Shown here in pieces: positions 10,039-21,885 of a stretch of 64,000 bases of DNA (within the stretch, counting starts at the first letter, position 1; each line of letters opens with the position of its first letter). The DNA lies in the NCBI GenBank assembly GCA_021186555.1, contig JAJKFL010000003.1:27330908-27394907 (forward strand), given 5' to 3'. The position numbers were made by a program, and so were the translations under genes. The notes beneath the pieces are model-generated. The model ran no database searches, was not told the origin of the DNA, and saw only the letters and a list, made by a program, of their open reading frames with translations. This stretch comes from Reticulitermes speratus. Lineage: Eukaryota; Arthropoda; Insecta; Blattodea; Rhinotermitidae.

Positions 10039-11401
10039 TTAAGAACGTCACTTTAGAAGAAACAACCAGCTTCACTTAGAGTGACAGATAATTAGAACGC
10101 CTGCAGACAGCGACAACCGACTCAGCAGTCTCCCAGCTTGTTGTGGTTATGTGTAGCATGCAGGGTGCGTAGAGCTGTTGACACTGTTCAGCGTGTGTGA
10201 GTACGCATAAGGTCTGTTGGTGCAATTAAGTTCCAGCATGCACACAATGTGGCCTCGCTTTTATGTACATGTTTTATGCAGTTCTGCCTTGAATACGAAG
10301 TAGTTAGATTTTAATCTCTGTGTGGGTGTTCACGTGAGAGGTCCGAAGTAAAATATGTATGTCTGAGTCTTTCACACAATTTACGGAAAAGGCATCCAGG
10401 ATGTGAATTGAAGGAGAACATGCACAGAAGATGTGACGCGAATTATGAGAAACTTTGATCCAATTCTGTGTCCATATAACTTCAGATTTATGTACCACGA
10501 AACGTAGTTGTGTCATGCACTCCCAATGTAATGTTTCTCAGGTTTTCGCTATCTTCTGTTACTCGTACTGATCTAAAACCGTCAGACTTACAAAAAAGCA
10601 TAGAAACATAAACTCTGTATGTGATTTTCCCATATAACCTTTTTTCATAATGGATTTAGCCTTAGTACACATTTAACGAGTTACGCAATGTTTAAACTCG
10701 AGAAGTGCCCACAAACGAATAAGTCCTTCGTGTAAAACATTAGTTATTTCGGTCAGATTTAAACAAAATTTTAAACTGTCTGCAAAATTTAGTGAAACTC
10801 TTCAATAACAATGACATGAAAATCCGTTCAGGTGTTGTGCAGTAACGTGCGAACAGATAGGCACGAATTCGTGCAGGCGGTGCGAGGCTAATAGACGCAT
10901 TTCTGCACCTGCTTTTTACAAACGCGCCAAAAATCAAGTGAGCGATACCTTGTCAAATCTTTGTTTTGTACTGAAAGTGTTTTGGTGAATAAATATTTGT
11001 TCCCGATGGTCCAACACATAAAATCTATCCAATATACACAACATTTTATTTCACTGGAAATGTACGTAAATTAGCTTTAACCACTTCCATGATTATAATT
11101 TCATGGTAACAGTACAAATATCTTTCTATGTATTTTACCTTGGACTTCCAAGCTCTTCATTAATTGTGCGTTACAATATAAGCATCAGAGCAAATTTTCA
11201 ACCCAAGGGCCATGTGCCTTCTTATCGCTCATTTCGAAGCTTTTTAATAAGAAGTGTCGAATTTCCTACAACTCTTTATGCAGGTCTGCGCGTAGCAGTA
11301 AAAGTGGTAAAGCCAGTAGTCAATAGGTCACGCAAACACCCCAAGCGTGACGTCAGAGATGATAAAATGTCACGAAATGTCAAAACAGTCAGATATGGCG
11401 A
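10039..11401. other. No recognisable gene or element
   Basis: AT-rich sequence with only scattered frames of 60-100 codons. Nothing repeats elsewhere in the window. Confidence 0.5.
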
Positions 11402-11525
11402 CTAAAACCAACAAATGCACACAGGTTTATGAAAATATATTATAAACGTAGTAACACCTCCTACATGTTTCGGCCACTCGTGTGGCCATCCTCAGGGAGG
11501 TGCATTATGAGGAATAAATACGCTG
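11402..11525. mobile_element. Half foldback FB-4 with the best hammerhead-like motif
   Basis: The end ACCAACAAATGCACAC (from 11407) is that of FB-1 and FB-6, but I see no inverted partner downstream, so one arm is missing or the element is single-ended. On the minus strand 11502-11455 reads CACCTCC, CTGAGGA, T, GGCCAC, ACGA, GTGGCC, GAAAC, ATGTA, GGAGGTG. The 7-bp stem I and 6-bp stem II are both perfect. Confidence 0.75.
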
Positions 11526-13890
11526 AGTTGTTAAAAATTTTGTAAACCAATGCACATGTAAAATATTATATATTAAATTTGCATGGCTTAAAATACGTAT
11601 TACAGTTCAAAATACAGATAAAAGTTTTTGTGATTAATTCTGGTATGGAAAAGAACAGTAATTTTGTAAAAAGAAATCAGCCGTTATTCTTTCATTATGT
11701 GAATATTTCAGAAGACAAATATTTACTTAAGTGTTAATCTCATCTCATATTACCTACTGGTGCATAACATAGAAGGGTAAGGCTCTACATTCTAATTTGG
11801 GAGATAGAATGTAAATTATTCGCCACGATTACAATTAACAATTTGATTATAACTTCCGTATCGAGTACGAAGTGTGATGGTGTAGAACTATTAAACTAAC
11901 TGCAGAAGTTCAAGTTTTTAAAATAATATTAATACAACAGAATATAAGGAATAAAGCTTTTAGTTTTAGTTTTACGAAGGACGATAAGGAAACCAGTGAT
12001 TACTGTACAAATTCGACGATAAAAATACCTGGACTACAAAACTTGGAGAGATGTCTCGATATTGGTAAGTATGGCCTGTAGACTGAAAGAATGGGTTTTC
12101 TTTATACGAGTAAAACTAGATGTAAAGCCTGCACACTGCCAAACGTGCGTTAGCGTACATAATCTTCTGTATAGTTTGGCCTGCTAATAAATATATGATG
12201 ATCGAGTATTCGGGAGATTCGAACCTTTCCTGGGTATTAGCTGTCCTAAGATTTGTCGTGGTTTTACTGAGCTCCTCCTTGTTACTTCCGGCAAAGTACC
12301 TCGATTAGAAGATCGCTTTCTTCCAGATCCTTTCCAATTCAACATTTTTTATGAATCATGCTATCATCCCACATAATAAATCTGAATTGCTGACAACATC
12401 GTAAAATTATCCACACACTGCAACCCTAAGATAACACACTGTACTTTGGATAGTCACCTTTCACAAACCAGAATAATGGAAATGCAGACGTTCTACAGGA
12501 TATCCTCGCCTTGTGATTGACTTTGAATTACTTTCTAATATCTGCCAATAGATATTAAGTTATAGTATAAAGTTGTTGGGATATGAGAAACATGTTCCTT
12601 CTTATCCCATCTGCTTGTCAGATTTAAGTTTAATTTCATTTCAACCCAACCTCTTAGAGATAAAAATATGGCGCAGAGTAACCATCGCTGAATCTTCAAT
12701 TTTTTTGCTCAGCTATCTAATGTCTTTCAGCGCGAAGCGCTCTGAATCAGCCTACCAGAAAGGCATATCTTATTGCGATATTCAGATGAGTAAAGTAATG
12801 TGCAAGTGTTACAGACGGAATAGCATTATTCCAGTCACAGACGAACTGCAGGCCGCAGAGTGCGTGTCACTTCAAGTAGGGCGAATCCTAACGTACATTT
12901 TGCAGAAGACATTCAGTTCGTAAGACCGTCCCTTCTAGCGCTGCCATGACAACGCGGTGAAACAAGATAGATGGAATGTTGTATAAGGATGATTAGTGTG
13001 CTCATGAGAGGAGGCTTAAAGAAATGCGTGTCAGTTTATACTGTTATTAATGGATTAGAGAAATAATTAAACGTTCATTTATTGTGATAATCTTAGCAAT
13101 ATATATTCTCATTCACCAAAAATTAAAGTAAAATTTACTGCAATTATTTGTTTGTCGCTATGATTTTTTGAAACAAAATAATGAAATTGCTTCTATCTTC
13201 TGTAGCGGTCTGATTGATTTTTTACTGAACTCATTCCGTCACTGGCTTACAGTAACGGTTCGAATCACTTCCACGTTTGGACAGTTCTTTTATTGGACCG
13301 AATAACCTGCATAGTCTGATATATAAACGCTACTGCAGAACAGAACTGTTCTTATCTTCGTTACATTACGTCCTTCAGCTACCAACAGAGGGTAGGATCC
13401 AAAGACGGTGAACAGGTCAAGAACAATTTGGGATTCATTTAAATAGGTCTCAACAATCTAGACAGAGCCTGCAGTAACGACGGAAGCATGGCTATCTCTG
13501 AATTCCTTCATCCAGACACACTTCATCAGCCATCACTGCCACCCGCCTTATTACGTACTAGTAACTATAGGAATGACTTGCTACATGAGAACCGAATAAG
13601 GAGAAATTTCTAAATCTCAGCCCTTTAAGGACTAACCAACCGCCTGTTAATTTCCTATACTCGATGAGCGGTCGGTTTACTAACCAGCGAACCTGCGAGC
13701 TAAGTTGGACAAGCTTGACATTACTCCAAAACCTTCCATCACTGTATCATACAAACTGAACCCTCTTCATGTTTAGGGAACTGTGTTACTTCCTAGGTCT
13801 GCAGCTGTGTATTGATGACAAAACATTTGTTTTCATACATCTGGACTTCACTTCGATGCGTGTCAAAATCAGCAGTTCGGCTTCTAGGGC
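11526..13890. other. No recognisable gene or element
   Basis: AT-rich sequence. A frame of 116 codons at 12573-12923 has no recognisable domain. Nothing here repeats clearly elsewhere in the window. Confidence 0.5.
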
Positions 13891-13894
13891 CATA

Positions 13895-15165
13895 GCCACA
13901 TGCGTGTGTTATATTGCTGTGTGTGAGATTGAAGTGATGATCTGTGATTCTGATTCTGTGGAACATTTCCTTTCATATGTCACTGATATTGGAGCTGTTG
14001 ATGATTCATCAGAAGATTCTGACAACAGTTTTCCGACAGATAAGTTGTGACGCGAACACATGGCTACAATACATCAGATCAGTGCTCACAAGCCAGGTGT
14101 GAATCGTTGTGCTGCGCCTCACATCAGTGTCGAATACTCATCTGTAGAATGTTTTCGACCAATAGTGAAAAATGAACTATTGAACATTATTTTAGTAGGG
14201 TCAAATTATTATTGAAAACAACACCTTCAAAGACAGGAAGACAACTTGACAACCAGATATTTCTATTGATGAAATGTATCGTTTTCTAGCTCTGATAATC
14301 CTGATGGGATATGATGTCTAGAACATTATAAGAGATTACTGGTCAACCAACGAGCTACACTGTACTCCAAGCTACTCAAAAGTCACGAAACGTGATTGGT
14401 TTATGCATGTAATGAAAGAGCTTTACTTAGAAAATAATCAAAATCCACCTAACAGATCGAATCCATATTAAGACAGGTGGTGGAAAATCGGAAGAATTTT
14501 TGACTACCTAAATTTTATATATATATTCAACACAGTACCACCCCACAAAAAATGTGGTATTGGGTGAAGTAATTGTGAAATTCAAGGGTAGAGTAGAATT
14601 TCGGCAGTGCATAGAAAAAAATAAAATAAAATAAAATATTGGAACAAAACCTTTGTGATGGCAATGGGCACGTATGACATGGCAGCTTATTTAGGAAAAC
14701 AACTTTTGAAAGCTGTTTCAAATATCACAAGCATCCACGGAACAGTTCTGCAGATAATGAGGAAGGTGAAAAGTGCTGGCACAAATTATTTGTGGATAAT
14801 AATATTTCGTCGCCTCAACTGTTTTATGAACCACAAAACAGAAAAGTAAACAGTTGTGGCCATGTTCGTCACAACAAACAGAGCATTCCAACAAACAGTG
14901 GGCAAAATACCTTGAAATGTAAGAAAGGTAACATCGTTTGTAATGTGAAAGGAGACACAAGTACCGTGTGTTGGAAAGAGAAGACGGCAGTTTACCTCGT
15001 CACCAAAATGCATAACCCCCCAGCATCAGGTCATTTTGTGAACGAAAAAGGGAATTCACCAAAACCTCTGTATATTGAAGGTTACTACAGTATGAGTATG
15101 TTTGAGTGATATGATGGCACGCAGCTAGAGCATTTGTGGGTTTGAGCGATATGATGGTAAGAGGT
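13895..15165 (+). pseudogene. piggyBac-type transposase, decayed
   Basis: Scattered over three frames is a piggyBac-like DDE transposase. An acidic N-terminal part (DDSSEDSDNSFPTDK) ends at about 14047. At about 14265-14510 comes ISIDEMYRFLALIILMGYD, then a stop, then RDYWSTNELHCTPSYSKVT, RDWFMHVMKELYLENNQNP, a second stop and DRWWKIGRIFDYLNF. Next is GEVIVKFKGRVEFRQC at about 14560-14605, and from about 14800 SSPQLFYEPQNRK, KKGNIVCNVKGD and CWKEKTAVYLVTKMHNPP. In this family RDYWST, the FKGR..FRQ block and the W-K-D/K..V..ST.H block mark the catalytic core. The LFYVDNWYSS-type segment is only partly recoverable. I found no TTAA-flanked terminal repeats. The gene is clearly dead, with several stops and frameshifts. 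Confidence 0.8.
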
Positions 15166-16324
15166 GGAAATAGCCTAAATTCACACAAATCATGTGGGGC
15201 AAACTCACACATAGATCGTTCCGAGAAAGTTTTGTAGTAGGTCTTAACCATTTCTCACATAATAAAAACCCACGTCCTTCAACTTCAAGCTGTGGCCACT
15301 TTTGCGAGATGTTCGCCACTTTCGGCTGGACTGCAAGGATACAAATCACTGGCCTGCCAAGGGTCGCTCTCTTTGATGTATGTTCTTCTCAAGGCAAGGT
15401 CATTTTACTTTTGTGAAGACTGTGACGTAGGGCTCTGAGTCTACAAGTGCTTCACATTGTCACACAAAACTCCACTATTGAATATCTCTCAGAGTGAAAA
15501 CTGACTTGGAGCAAGGGAGCCCTTTGATGCGCAATTCTTGTACGGTGTACTTCAGTTCAAGTCGTAATAACAGTGACTTATATCAAAGCGTTGATTCAAC
15601 CGAATTCTCTAGCTTGTGTTGCAGTGCGGAGGAAAAATAAGGGTTAGCTTGCTCACTTCCAAATTACATGAGGCGTCCTCCAAAACATACACAGTCACAC
15701 TGCCAGACTGAAGTCTCTACAGAGGTCAGTCACGCATTTGTTACTTTTTCTGCTATACAAGTACATTTATTTTCACCAAATATTCACAGGTTGCATTGCT
15801 TAATTTCGCTTATATTTAAAAGAAGTAAAATACGAAAAAAAAAAATAAAAAGTTTATGCAGTTAACTAATGCATTTATGACTCTTCAACTAACTTTTTAC
15901 TGCAACAGGATAGCATGAGAAATATTTAAAATATGCACATTTTAGCAAACTGCGATACGGACGGATTTTAATTCCGTCCAGCTAATAAGTATATGGCGGC
16001 CATTTAAAGCCTCCTCCCTGCTGCTGCCAATATTAGCCTGCTAATTCTGTCTGTAAAGTGTTAGGCTTTTATAGTTACGTGTGGCCGATAATTCAGAGAC
16101 CCGCTAGACAAAGCTACGATGGAAAAAAATGAAACAACAACAGTTTATTAAGAGTAGTTTTGTGATGAATGGTGTCGATCCTTGTCCCTTATTATATAAT
16201 GTAAATGCAGTGTTACATAGGCTGAGGAAAAGCTCCGGATCTGTGAGGGATAAAGTAATAGCTGACTGGATAAAACTGCGTATTAATGAGTTTTGCAATT
16301 TGTACTTCTGTGCAAATTTTATTA
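15166..16324. other. No recognisable gene or element
   Basis: AT-rich, with an A-run near 15835-15850. Short frames only. Confidence 0.5.
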
Positions 16325-16500
16325 GGATGATTAAATGAAGGAGACTGAGATGGACAGAATATGTGGCAGGCATGAGGAAAACGAGGAAGCATAGTTGGAA
16401 AGGCAGGTCGCAAACTGGGGATAAAATTAAAATGTGTCTTAAAGAAATGAGGGGGGAAGCAGAAATTTCCTCACTGGACGAAAGACTGTAGAGTGTTACA
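16325..16500 (+). pseudogene. LINE 3'-end relic (family L-W)
   Basis: The plus-strand reading LRRLRWTEYVAGM, then GDKIKMCLKEM, resembles the C-terminal end of an insect LINE reverse transcriptase (LRWxGHVARM .. W.DNIKMDLREV). The usual ending WINLAQDRDRW is not preserved. Related tails occur at 20.9, 27.0, 32.7, 36.1 and 47.2 kb. Confidence 0.6.
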
Positions 16501-16729
16501 TAGACTGCAGTAGTACCGAAATTCTACAGTTTTAGTGTTACTTAAGCCATTCTTTCCCAAAGCCAAGCACTGTACAATGAAGAACTCGACGGGTCCTACA
16601 ACCCCTATGAGTTACCATGACAACGGGAGGACGTGAGTCATCACAGCGCTTTGAATGGAATGAGCAAAATAAAAGACGCACGAAGCAATGTCGAATAGAA
16701 ACTATCTAAGATAACGCTAGTTAAGCACC

Positions 16730-16890
16730 GGTACCCATCGCATACGAAGCTTGGTGGGCCCTAGAAATGGAGTAGATGGAGTGACGATGAGAGGAACCTA
16801 TGGCCCTGTCGGTATTCGAACCACGGTCATCCAGACAATAGACATTCACTGTACTGAATGAACTAGCGCTGACATTCCTTGCCTGCAGTG
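16730..16890 (-). mobile_element. tRNA-like SINE relic
   Basis: On the minus strand GGTTCGAATACCGACAGGG gives a B-box, preceded by GCTAGTTCATTCAGTACAGT as a poor A-box region. The family is not assigned. Confidence 0.45.
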
Positions 16891-17985
16891 TCTACAATCT
16901 GAGAAATCCAATCTTTTGACCTTTTGTAAATGCTCTTTATCTACATAACAAAGGCGTTCCGCTTTCTAACTCTGACAGCCGCGACTCATCGGAACATAAA
17001 GATGGAAGCTTGACATTTTGGCAGCAGTTTTAGGATGATTATGTTATATGCTAAGCCAAGCATAATCAAAATCGGTCCATGGAACGGGGCCGGGCAACGG
17101 GTATTCTATCCCATGGAGGTATTAGTTAAGATAGAAGTTGAAAAAAATAAGTCAATGTGTAACTCATTTGAAATCTTCAGGGTGCAGAAGATGGAGACAG
17201 CAGGTTAATCCGAATCGTGAAACCAAGTTACACAGTGTCGCATATCAAAAGAACGTGCTTTGCATGCTCACCGCTATCAGAACTTCCAATCTGATGTTGA
17301 AAAACTCCCCTTCAACCACAAGAAAACGTGCAGGTTTCAGTTTCACCCTCATTTTCGTCTGTTTCAATAACCACTTTCGTAAGTTTCTATAGGACAATGA
17401 TGACTGCGTGTGCTACTTGCTTGAAGAACGCGTGTGTGAATATTTTATTTGTTGGGCTGTTTATTTTGATTTTGAGCAAGAAAATAAACAGCTTCTCCAA
17501 ATGTTGACCAGCTGACATTTTTAGCAGAGATACCGGGTGTTATCTTTCAAGTAAAAAGCATATTTTATAATAGAATTTACGCATCAAAGTTGTGGTCAAC
17601 ACCTTTGTGTTCGATATAATTCATCTGTTAACCATCGCCAATACAAAAAATTATTATAATAATAGTATAAATTGTCGGTATTTATCTCAGCTAACGCTGT
17701 TCTTTCTCTTCTTGAGGAGCACGTAATAACGAGCAGTGTTGCTCGAAACGTGTGAAGTGAGTAAATTAATGAGTCGCTAACTTTATAGCTCACAGAGAAC
17801 ACAGTCCGTCTCAATTATAAAGAACAACTGGTTAATCCTGTATATGGAAATAATCGGTTTACATTGTGATAGTCACATAAAATACACAGTTAAATTCTGT
17901 GAGAAAAATGCAGAGTTTCTTAACGTTACGTTCGTGGTATATAGAGTAGTTACGACTGGGCTTTAAACGATTAATGCTATACTAT
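16891..17985. other. No gene; one old repeat shared with 19.7 kb
   Basis: TTATAGCTCACAGAGAACAC to GGAAATAATCGGTTTAC at about 17786-17860 has a diverged partner at about 19698-19775. CGAGCAGTGTTGCTCGAAAC near 17731 is a hairpin followed by GAAAC but lacks the CTGANGA core. Confidence 0.45.
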
Positions 17986-17988
17986 ACT

Positions 17989-18401
17989 ACACTACACTAT
18001 TTTTTTTTTCAATGGCTCGACAGCCCCTTGGGGGCCTAGGCCGCCTCATTTTTTTTCACGATCACACTTTTTAGACACACCACACTCGGTAGGACTTCTC
18101 TGGACGAGGGACCAGCTCGTCGCAGAGACCTCTACCTGACAACACACAACACTCACAACAGACAGACATCCATGCCCCCGGTGGGATTTTTTTTTTTCCT
18201 GTCCGGGTTTTTTTCCCCCTTTGATCCATTTTTTGTACTGTTTAAATCCTTTCGTCCTTCATGTCACTTTACGTTCCATGCTACCGTCCTTACAACAAAC
18301 ACAACACAAACATCCATGCCCCCGGCGGGATTCGAACCCGCGATCCTAGTAAGCGAGCGGCCTTAGACCGCACGGCCACTGGGATCGGCACACTACACTA
18401 T
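17989..18401 (-). mobile_element. Composite SINE-A, minus strand, in an ACTAT-rich repeat
   Basis: ACACTACACTAT occurs at 17989-18000 and 18390-18401 and flanks the SINE, although the surrounding ACTAT-rich simple repeat weakens this as proof of a duplication. The SINE 3' body runs from about 18010 to CATGCCCCCGGTGGGAT at about 18187. About 110 bases of T-rich unrelated sequence follow, and then a second copy of CATCCATGCCCCCGGCGGG and the intact tRNA-like head to 18389. The copy therefore carries an internal insertion with a short duplication of the B-box region. Confidence 0.85.
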
Positions 18402-18441
18402 ACTATACTAACCTTGATTTCAGGCTTCCGCCGCGATGTTG

Positions 18442-18527
18442 ATGTAATCTGTGGTCTTTTGGGTGATTACACGGCGTCGTGTGGTAATTCGACGCCGTGT
18501 AATCACCCAAAAGACCACAGATTACAT
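18442..18527. repeat. Perfect 38-bp hairpin
   Basis: The arm 18442-18479 (ATGTAATCTGTGG.. to ..ACACGGCGTCG) is the exact reverse complement of 18490-18527, around a 10-base loop TGTGGTAATT. It is bounded on both sides by the ACTAT-type simple repeat, so it looks like an insertion. No coding sequence. Confidence 0.95.
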
Positions 18528-19070
18528 TATACTATACTATACTGAAATATACTCTACTATACAATTTTGTTCTATTGACTTTTATTAATAAATAAATACT
18601 ATTAAATAATCTCGTCCTAAAGCATTAGCCTCTTATATTCGGTATGTACTCATTACATGCTGTTTGTAATTTCATATTAATTTTGCAGCTTTTTAACATT
18701 GTTAGAATAAACATCAACAAAGTTCAACTTACGTCATCGACTCCGGCCAGCTGTCCCCACGACGCCACTGAACTTCTGCTATCCGACGCCTGACGTCTCA
18801 AATGACTTCAGGACACGGCGACGCCAGCGCTCCTGCGGCATGAGTGGAAACATCTACAGTCCGCACAAAATTTCGTGAGTGCAGTTCGAAAATGTTGCAT
18901 ACCGACAGGCTGGAATTTTAATCTAAACTGCATGTCACTGACAGATTAGGTATTTAACCTAAATCGCAGTCACTACGGAGATAATGGTGATGGTAGTATT
19001 AAATAAAATTAACATTTCATAATCACCAAGAGATAATGAAGTTAAGTACAGAATAAGGAATTACAAAACT

Positions 19071-19382
19071 AACCTTCTTATAAGGCCATGCCATGGCTCA
19101 GGCGGTTAGTCGACGGTCTCTCATCGCTGAGGCCCAGGTTCTATCCCGGGTCAGTCAATGTGGGATTTGTGGTGGATGAAGTGGCACTGGGACAGGTTTC
19201 TCCCCGAGTACTTCGGTTTTCCACTGTCAATTTCATTCCACGGGGGCTCCATTACTTGAGAAAATGTAAAAACTAATCATCTTTCTCTTCTTCTTCATCA
19301 CAAGGGTTGCACAATAAACCTTAAAGGCTGCGGTGCTTCCGTAGCATCTGCTGCGGAGCCCTTCAAAAAAAAAAAACCTTCT
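19071..19382 (+). mobile_element. SINE-E copy 1, full length with duplication
   Basis: The tRNA-like head reads CCATGGCTCAGGCGGTTAGT with B-box GGTTCTATCCCGGGTCA. The body has GTGGGATTTGTGGTGGATGA, CCGAGTACTTCGGTTTTCC and the 3' end GTAGCATCTGCTGCGGAGCC with an A12 tail. AACCTTCT occurs at 19071-19078 and 19375-19382 (the next bases also agree at all but one position). A partial minus-strand copy is at 25196-25338. Confidence 0.9.
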
Positions 19383-20046
19383 CACATGTGACACCGTGTA
19401 GTCTGATAGGTACCACCGTTACCGAGGGACCTGAATGCGGTTTCCTTCTGGGTAGAAGACGCAGGCAGCAGACTTTTCCGAAATGCTGGTGCTGACCAAA
19501 CAGGCTACACAGTGTCATACCCCAGAATACTCTAGTGCACACATCATCGTGAGAATCTCTAATTTTATAGCTGTAAAAATATTTAAACAATAAGTAAGAA
19601 GAATTTTACAACGTTGCTCTTTTATTCTGAATGTGAGAACCTCCTAAATTTAATAATAATACGGGTTAACTTTTGGACGCCTGAAATCTGTCTGAATTAT
19701 AGCTCACGGAAAACACACTACGTCTTCATTACAAACATTAGAGTTAATGCTGTGTGGGGAAATAATCGGTATCTGCTGAAAAACTCTTATGAAGCACATC
19801 AATATGCAGTGCGTATAAAAGCAGATTTTTAGGTATTAATGCGGGTTATGCATATAATAAGCACTGAGGGCTAAAGGTTTTAATATTATTTGACAATGGC
19901 AACTTTGGAGAAAAGCTCACAGTCGCTAAGGTGGCCGAAATATTCCCCGCATTTTGTAGGAGCCGAGAGATCATTACTGTGTTTAGTAGACACCGCTGCT
20001 ACGTCCTACCCTGAAGGTAAACTTGTTTTTATTTAGTTAAGCATAT
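19383..20046. other. No recognisable gene
   Basis: Contains only the diverged repeat noted at 19698-19775. Confidence 0.5.
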
Positions 20047-20300
20047 CATGCAGGCGTGTGGTGGAGTGGACGAATAGTTCCACGCATTCTTAACCTCGGC
20101 ACTGCATATACGTAAGTGCACAGCTTAACACTCCGGCCGCTTCGACCGATTGCATAGGATTCTAATTGGGCCCCAGAACCGGTACGAATGCGGTGGAGAA
20201 AAGAAAAGTCTGACGCCCATGCGGGAATCGAATGCTATTCAACATTTGTCCAATCTGCAGCCTGGTCGCTATACCGACTGAGCTATCCCAGCTTTCGGGT
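20047..20300 (-). mobile_element. SINE-D copy, minus strand
   Basis: On the minus strand the head is AGCTGGGATAGCTCAGTCGG with B-box CGATTCCCGCATGGGCG. The 3' end at the left reads GTGCCGAGGTTAAGAATGCG. Head and end match SINE-D; the middle is diverged. Confidence 0.7.
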
Positions 20301-20539
20301 TTGTATCCTGACTCCCTGTATCCCATCCTTAGAAACGTAAATTCCATTCATCTAATCCTACCTATCGCACAAGTTTTTCTATAGATCCAGGACGCATAAA
20401 GTGACTCAATCTGGCATACAACCATGCCTCGTGCTGGATATGAAACCTCTGTCCCAAAATTGACCAATCCAAGTACGTAAACAACGAGAGGCCTCGTAAA
20501 ATTTACAATGTTTGAATACCGAATTATTAGTACTCCATT

Positions 20540-20765
20540 CTTCGAGCCGGGACTAGGCGAGGGGCTGGGAAAAATGAATTCAATTCCTAGCAGGGGCAGG
20601 ATTTTTCTCTTCTCCACTTCGTTTTTATCGTCTTTGGGCTTCACCCACATTCCTACCTAATGGTGTTGCGGGCTATTTCCCCGGAATTAAGGGGCCGCTG
20701 CGAAAGGCTCACCATTTTCCTTCATCCAGTGCCGGGGTTAAGAATGTGCAGATGCCGTCCATATA
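20540..20765 (+). mobile_element. SINE-D copy, plus strand
   Basis: A weak tRNA-like head has the B-box-like ATTCAATTCCTAGCAGGGGC at about 20577. The body has CGCTGCGAAAGGCTCACCA and the 3' end CAGTGCCGGGGTTAAGAATG. It is strongly diverged. Confidence 0.55.
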
Positions 20766-20929
20766 TCTGCCAATTAAAAAGAGACAATAATTACGTAGTT
20801 CATAATTTGTGCCCATCAAGAAGTATCACCAGGATGATTGAATTAAGAGGATAAGACAGGCGGGGCATTTGCATATATTTCAAGTTGAGAAATGCATAAA
20901 AAATTGCGGTCAGAAAATCTGAATACAAG

Positions 20930-21135
20930 GAATCTCATGAAAGATCAAGGCGCAAATGAAGGATTATATAAAAATGGGCCCTAAAAAATAGGGTCTAATG
21001 ACGTGAACTGGATTCATCTGGCTTTGTATAGAATCTAGTGACGGGTTGTTGTGAGCATGGCAATAAACCTTCGGTTTCCATAACAGTCGGGGGGCACTTT
21101 CTTGAGTGACTGATAGCATCTCAGAGAGGACTCTG
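20930..21135 (+). pseudogene. LINE 3'-end relic (family L-W)
   Basis: The reading NDVNWIHLALYRI, two stops, then MAINLRFP at about 21000-21080 matches the C-terminal ending WINLAQDRDRW..AMNLRVP. The downstream TGAGTGACTGATAGCATCTC and GGACTCTGTTTCATGCA recur at 32.9 kb, so part of the 3' untranslated tail is also shared. Confidence 0.75.
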
Positions 21136-21644
21136 TTTCATGCAAGGCCAGAGTACTGGAAGAAAATAAAAGACTCGCTTTCCCTAGAGAATGCCACTAT
21201 AATCTGCAGCCTAAAAGGAGAGACGTCAGCATCAGATATGACGTCAAACCGGACAGAAAGGAGACGGCGTTGATGCATTAATGGTCAGCTGCTATGGCTG
21301 GAGACGCACTGAAGTTTCGTGCTTTATTGCACTGAATAAGAAAGAAAACAGCCATCTACTATCCTTCAGTTCGATCCTTATCCTACTTTATGTGTCAGCA
21401 ATTAAACTCTGAACTCACTGGACCTTAATTAAGCAGCGTGGGATATCGTTTGTATATATAGGTTGACCATAAATGATATTTACTCGCACCAGTTCTCTGT
21501 TATGAAGCAATCAGGCAAGATCCGAAACTTCAGACAGGAAGCTACAGTACTTTCAGTGTCAAAATATTCGCAAGCTGTATCATGTCTTATTGCTTTCACT
21601 CATCTTGCACCACTGTCCATAGCATTACTCAGAATTACATAGCA
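21136..21644. other. No recognisable gene or element
   Basis: No supported feature between the LINE tail and the hAT MITE. Confidence 0.5.
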
Positions 21645-21885
21645 GTCGGCAGCATTGGCGAACTTAGGAATTTTGACGCGCTGGGCGAGCAACAGAAATT
21701 ACGAACTTTAGAAAAGTTACAATTACTTATTGAGTTTGCTTTTAATTGTCTCAATAATTTAAAACTTGTTGAGCGCAGAAAATTAAATTTTTTCATTTAA
21801 AATATTCATTTTGCCGCCCCTTGGGCTTTGCTGCCCGGAGCGGCCGCACCACTCGCTCCACCCTAGCTATGCCCCTGGTGGGCAG
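21645..21885. mobile_element. hAT MITE copy 1 (21653-21877) with 8-bp duplication
   Basis: The left end is CATTGGCGAACTTAGG and the right end, on the other strand, CAGGGGCATAGCTAGGGTGG: a decayed hAT terminal repeat. GTCGGCAG (21645-21652) and GTGGGCAG (21878-21885) match at 7 of 8. The interior shares GAAATTACGA, AATAATTTAAAA and TTGCCGCCCCTTGGGCT with 22610-22868. Confidence 0.88.

Noticed and set aside
17725-17760. Hammerhead-like hairpin CGAGCA..TGCTCGAAAC
   Set aside because: Stem and GAAAC are present, but the CTGANGA core and the ATGTA part are absent.
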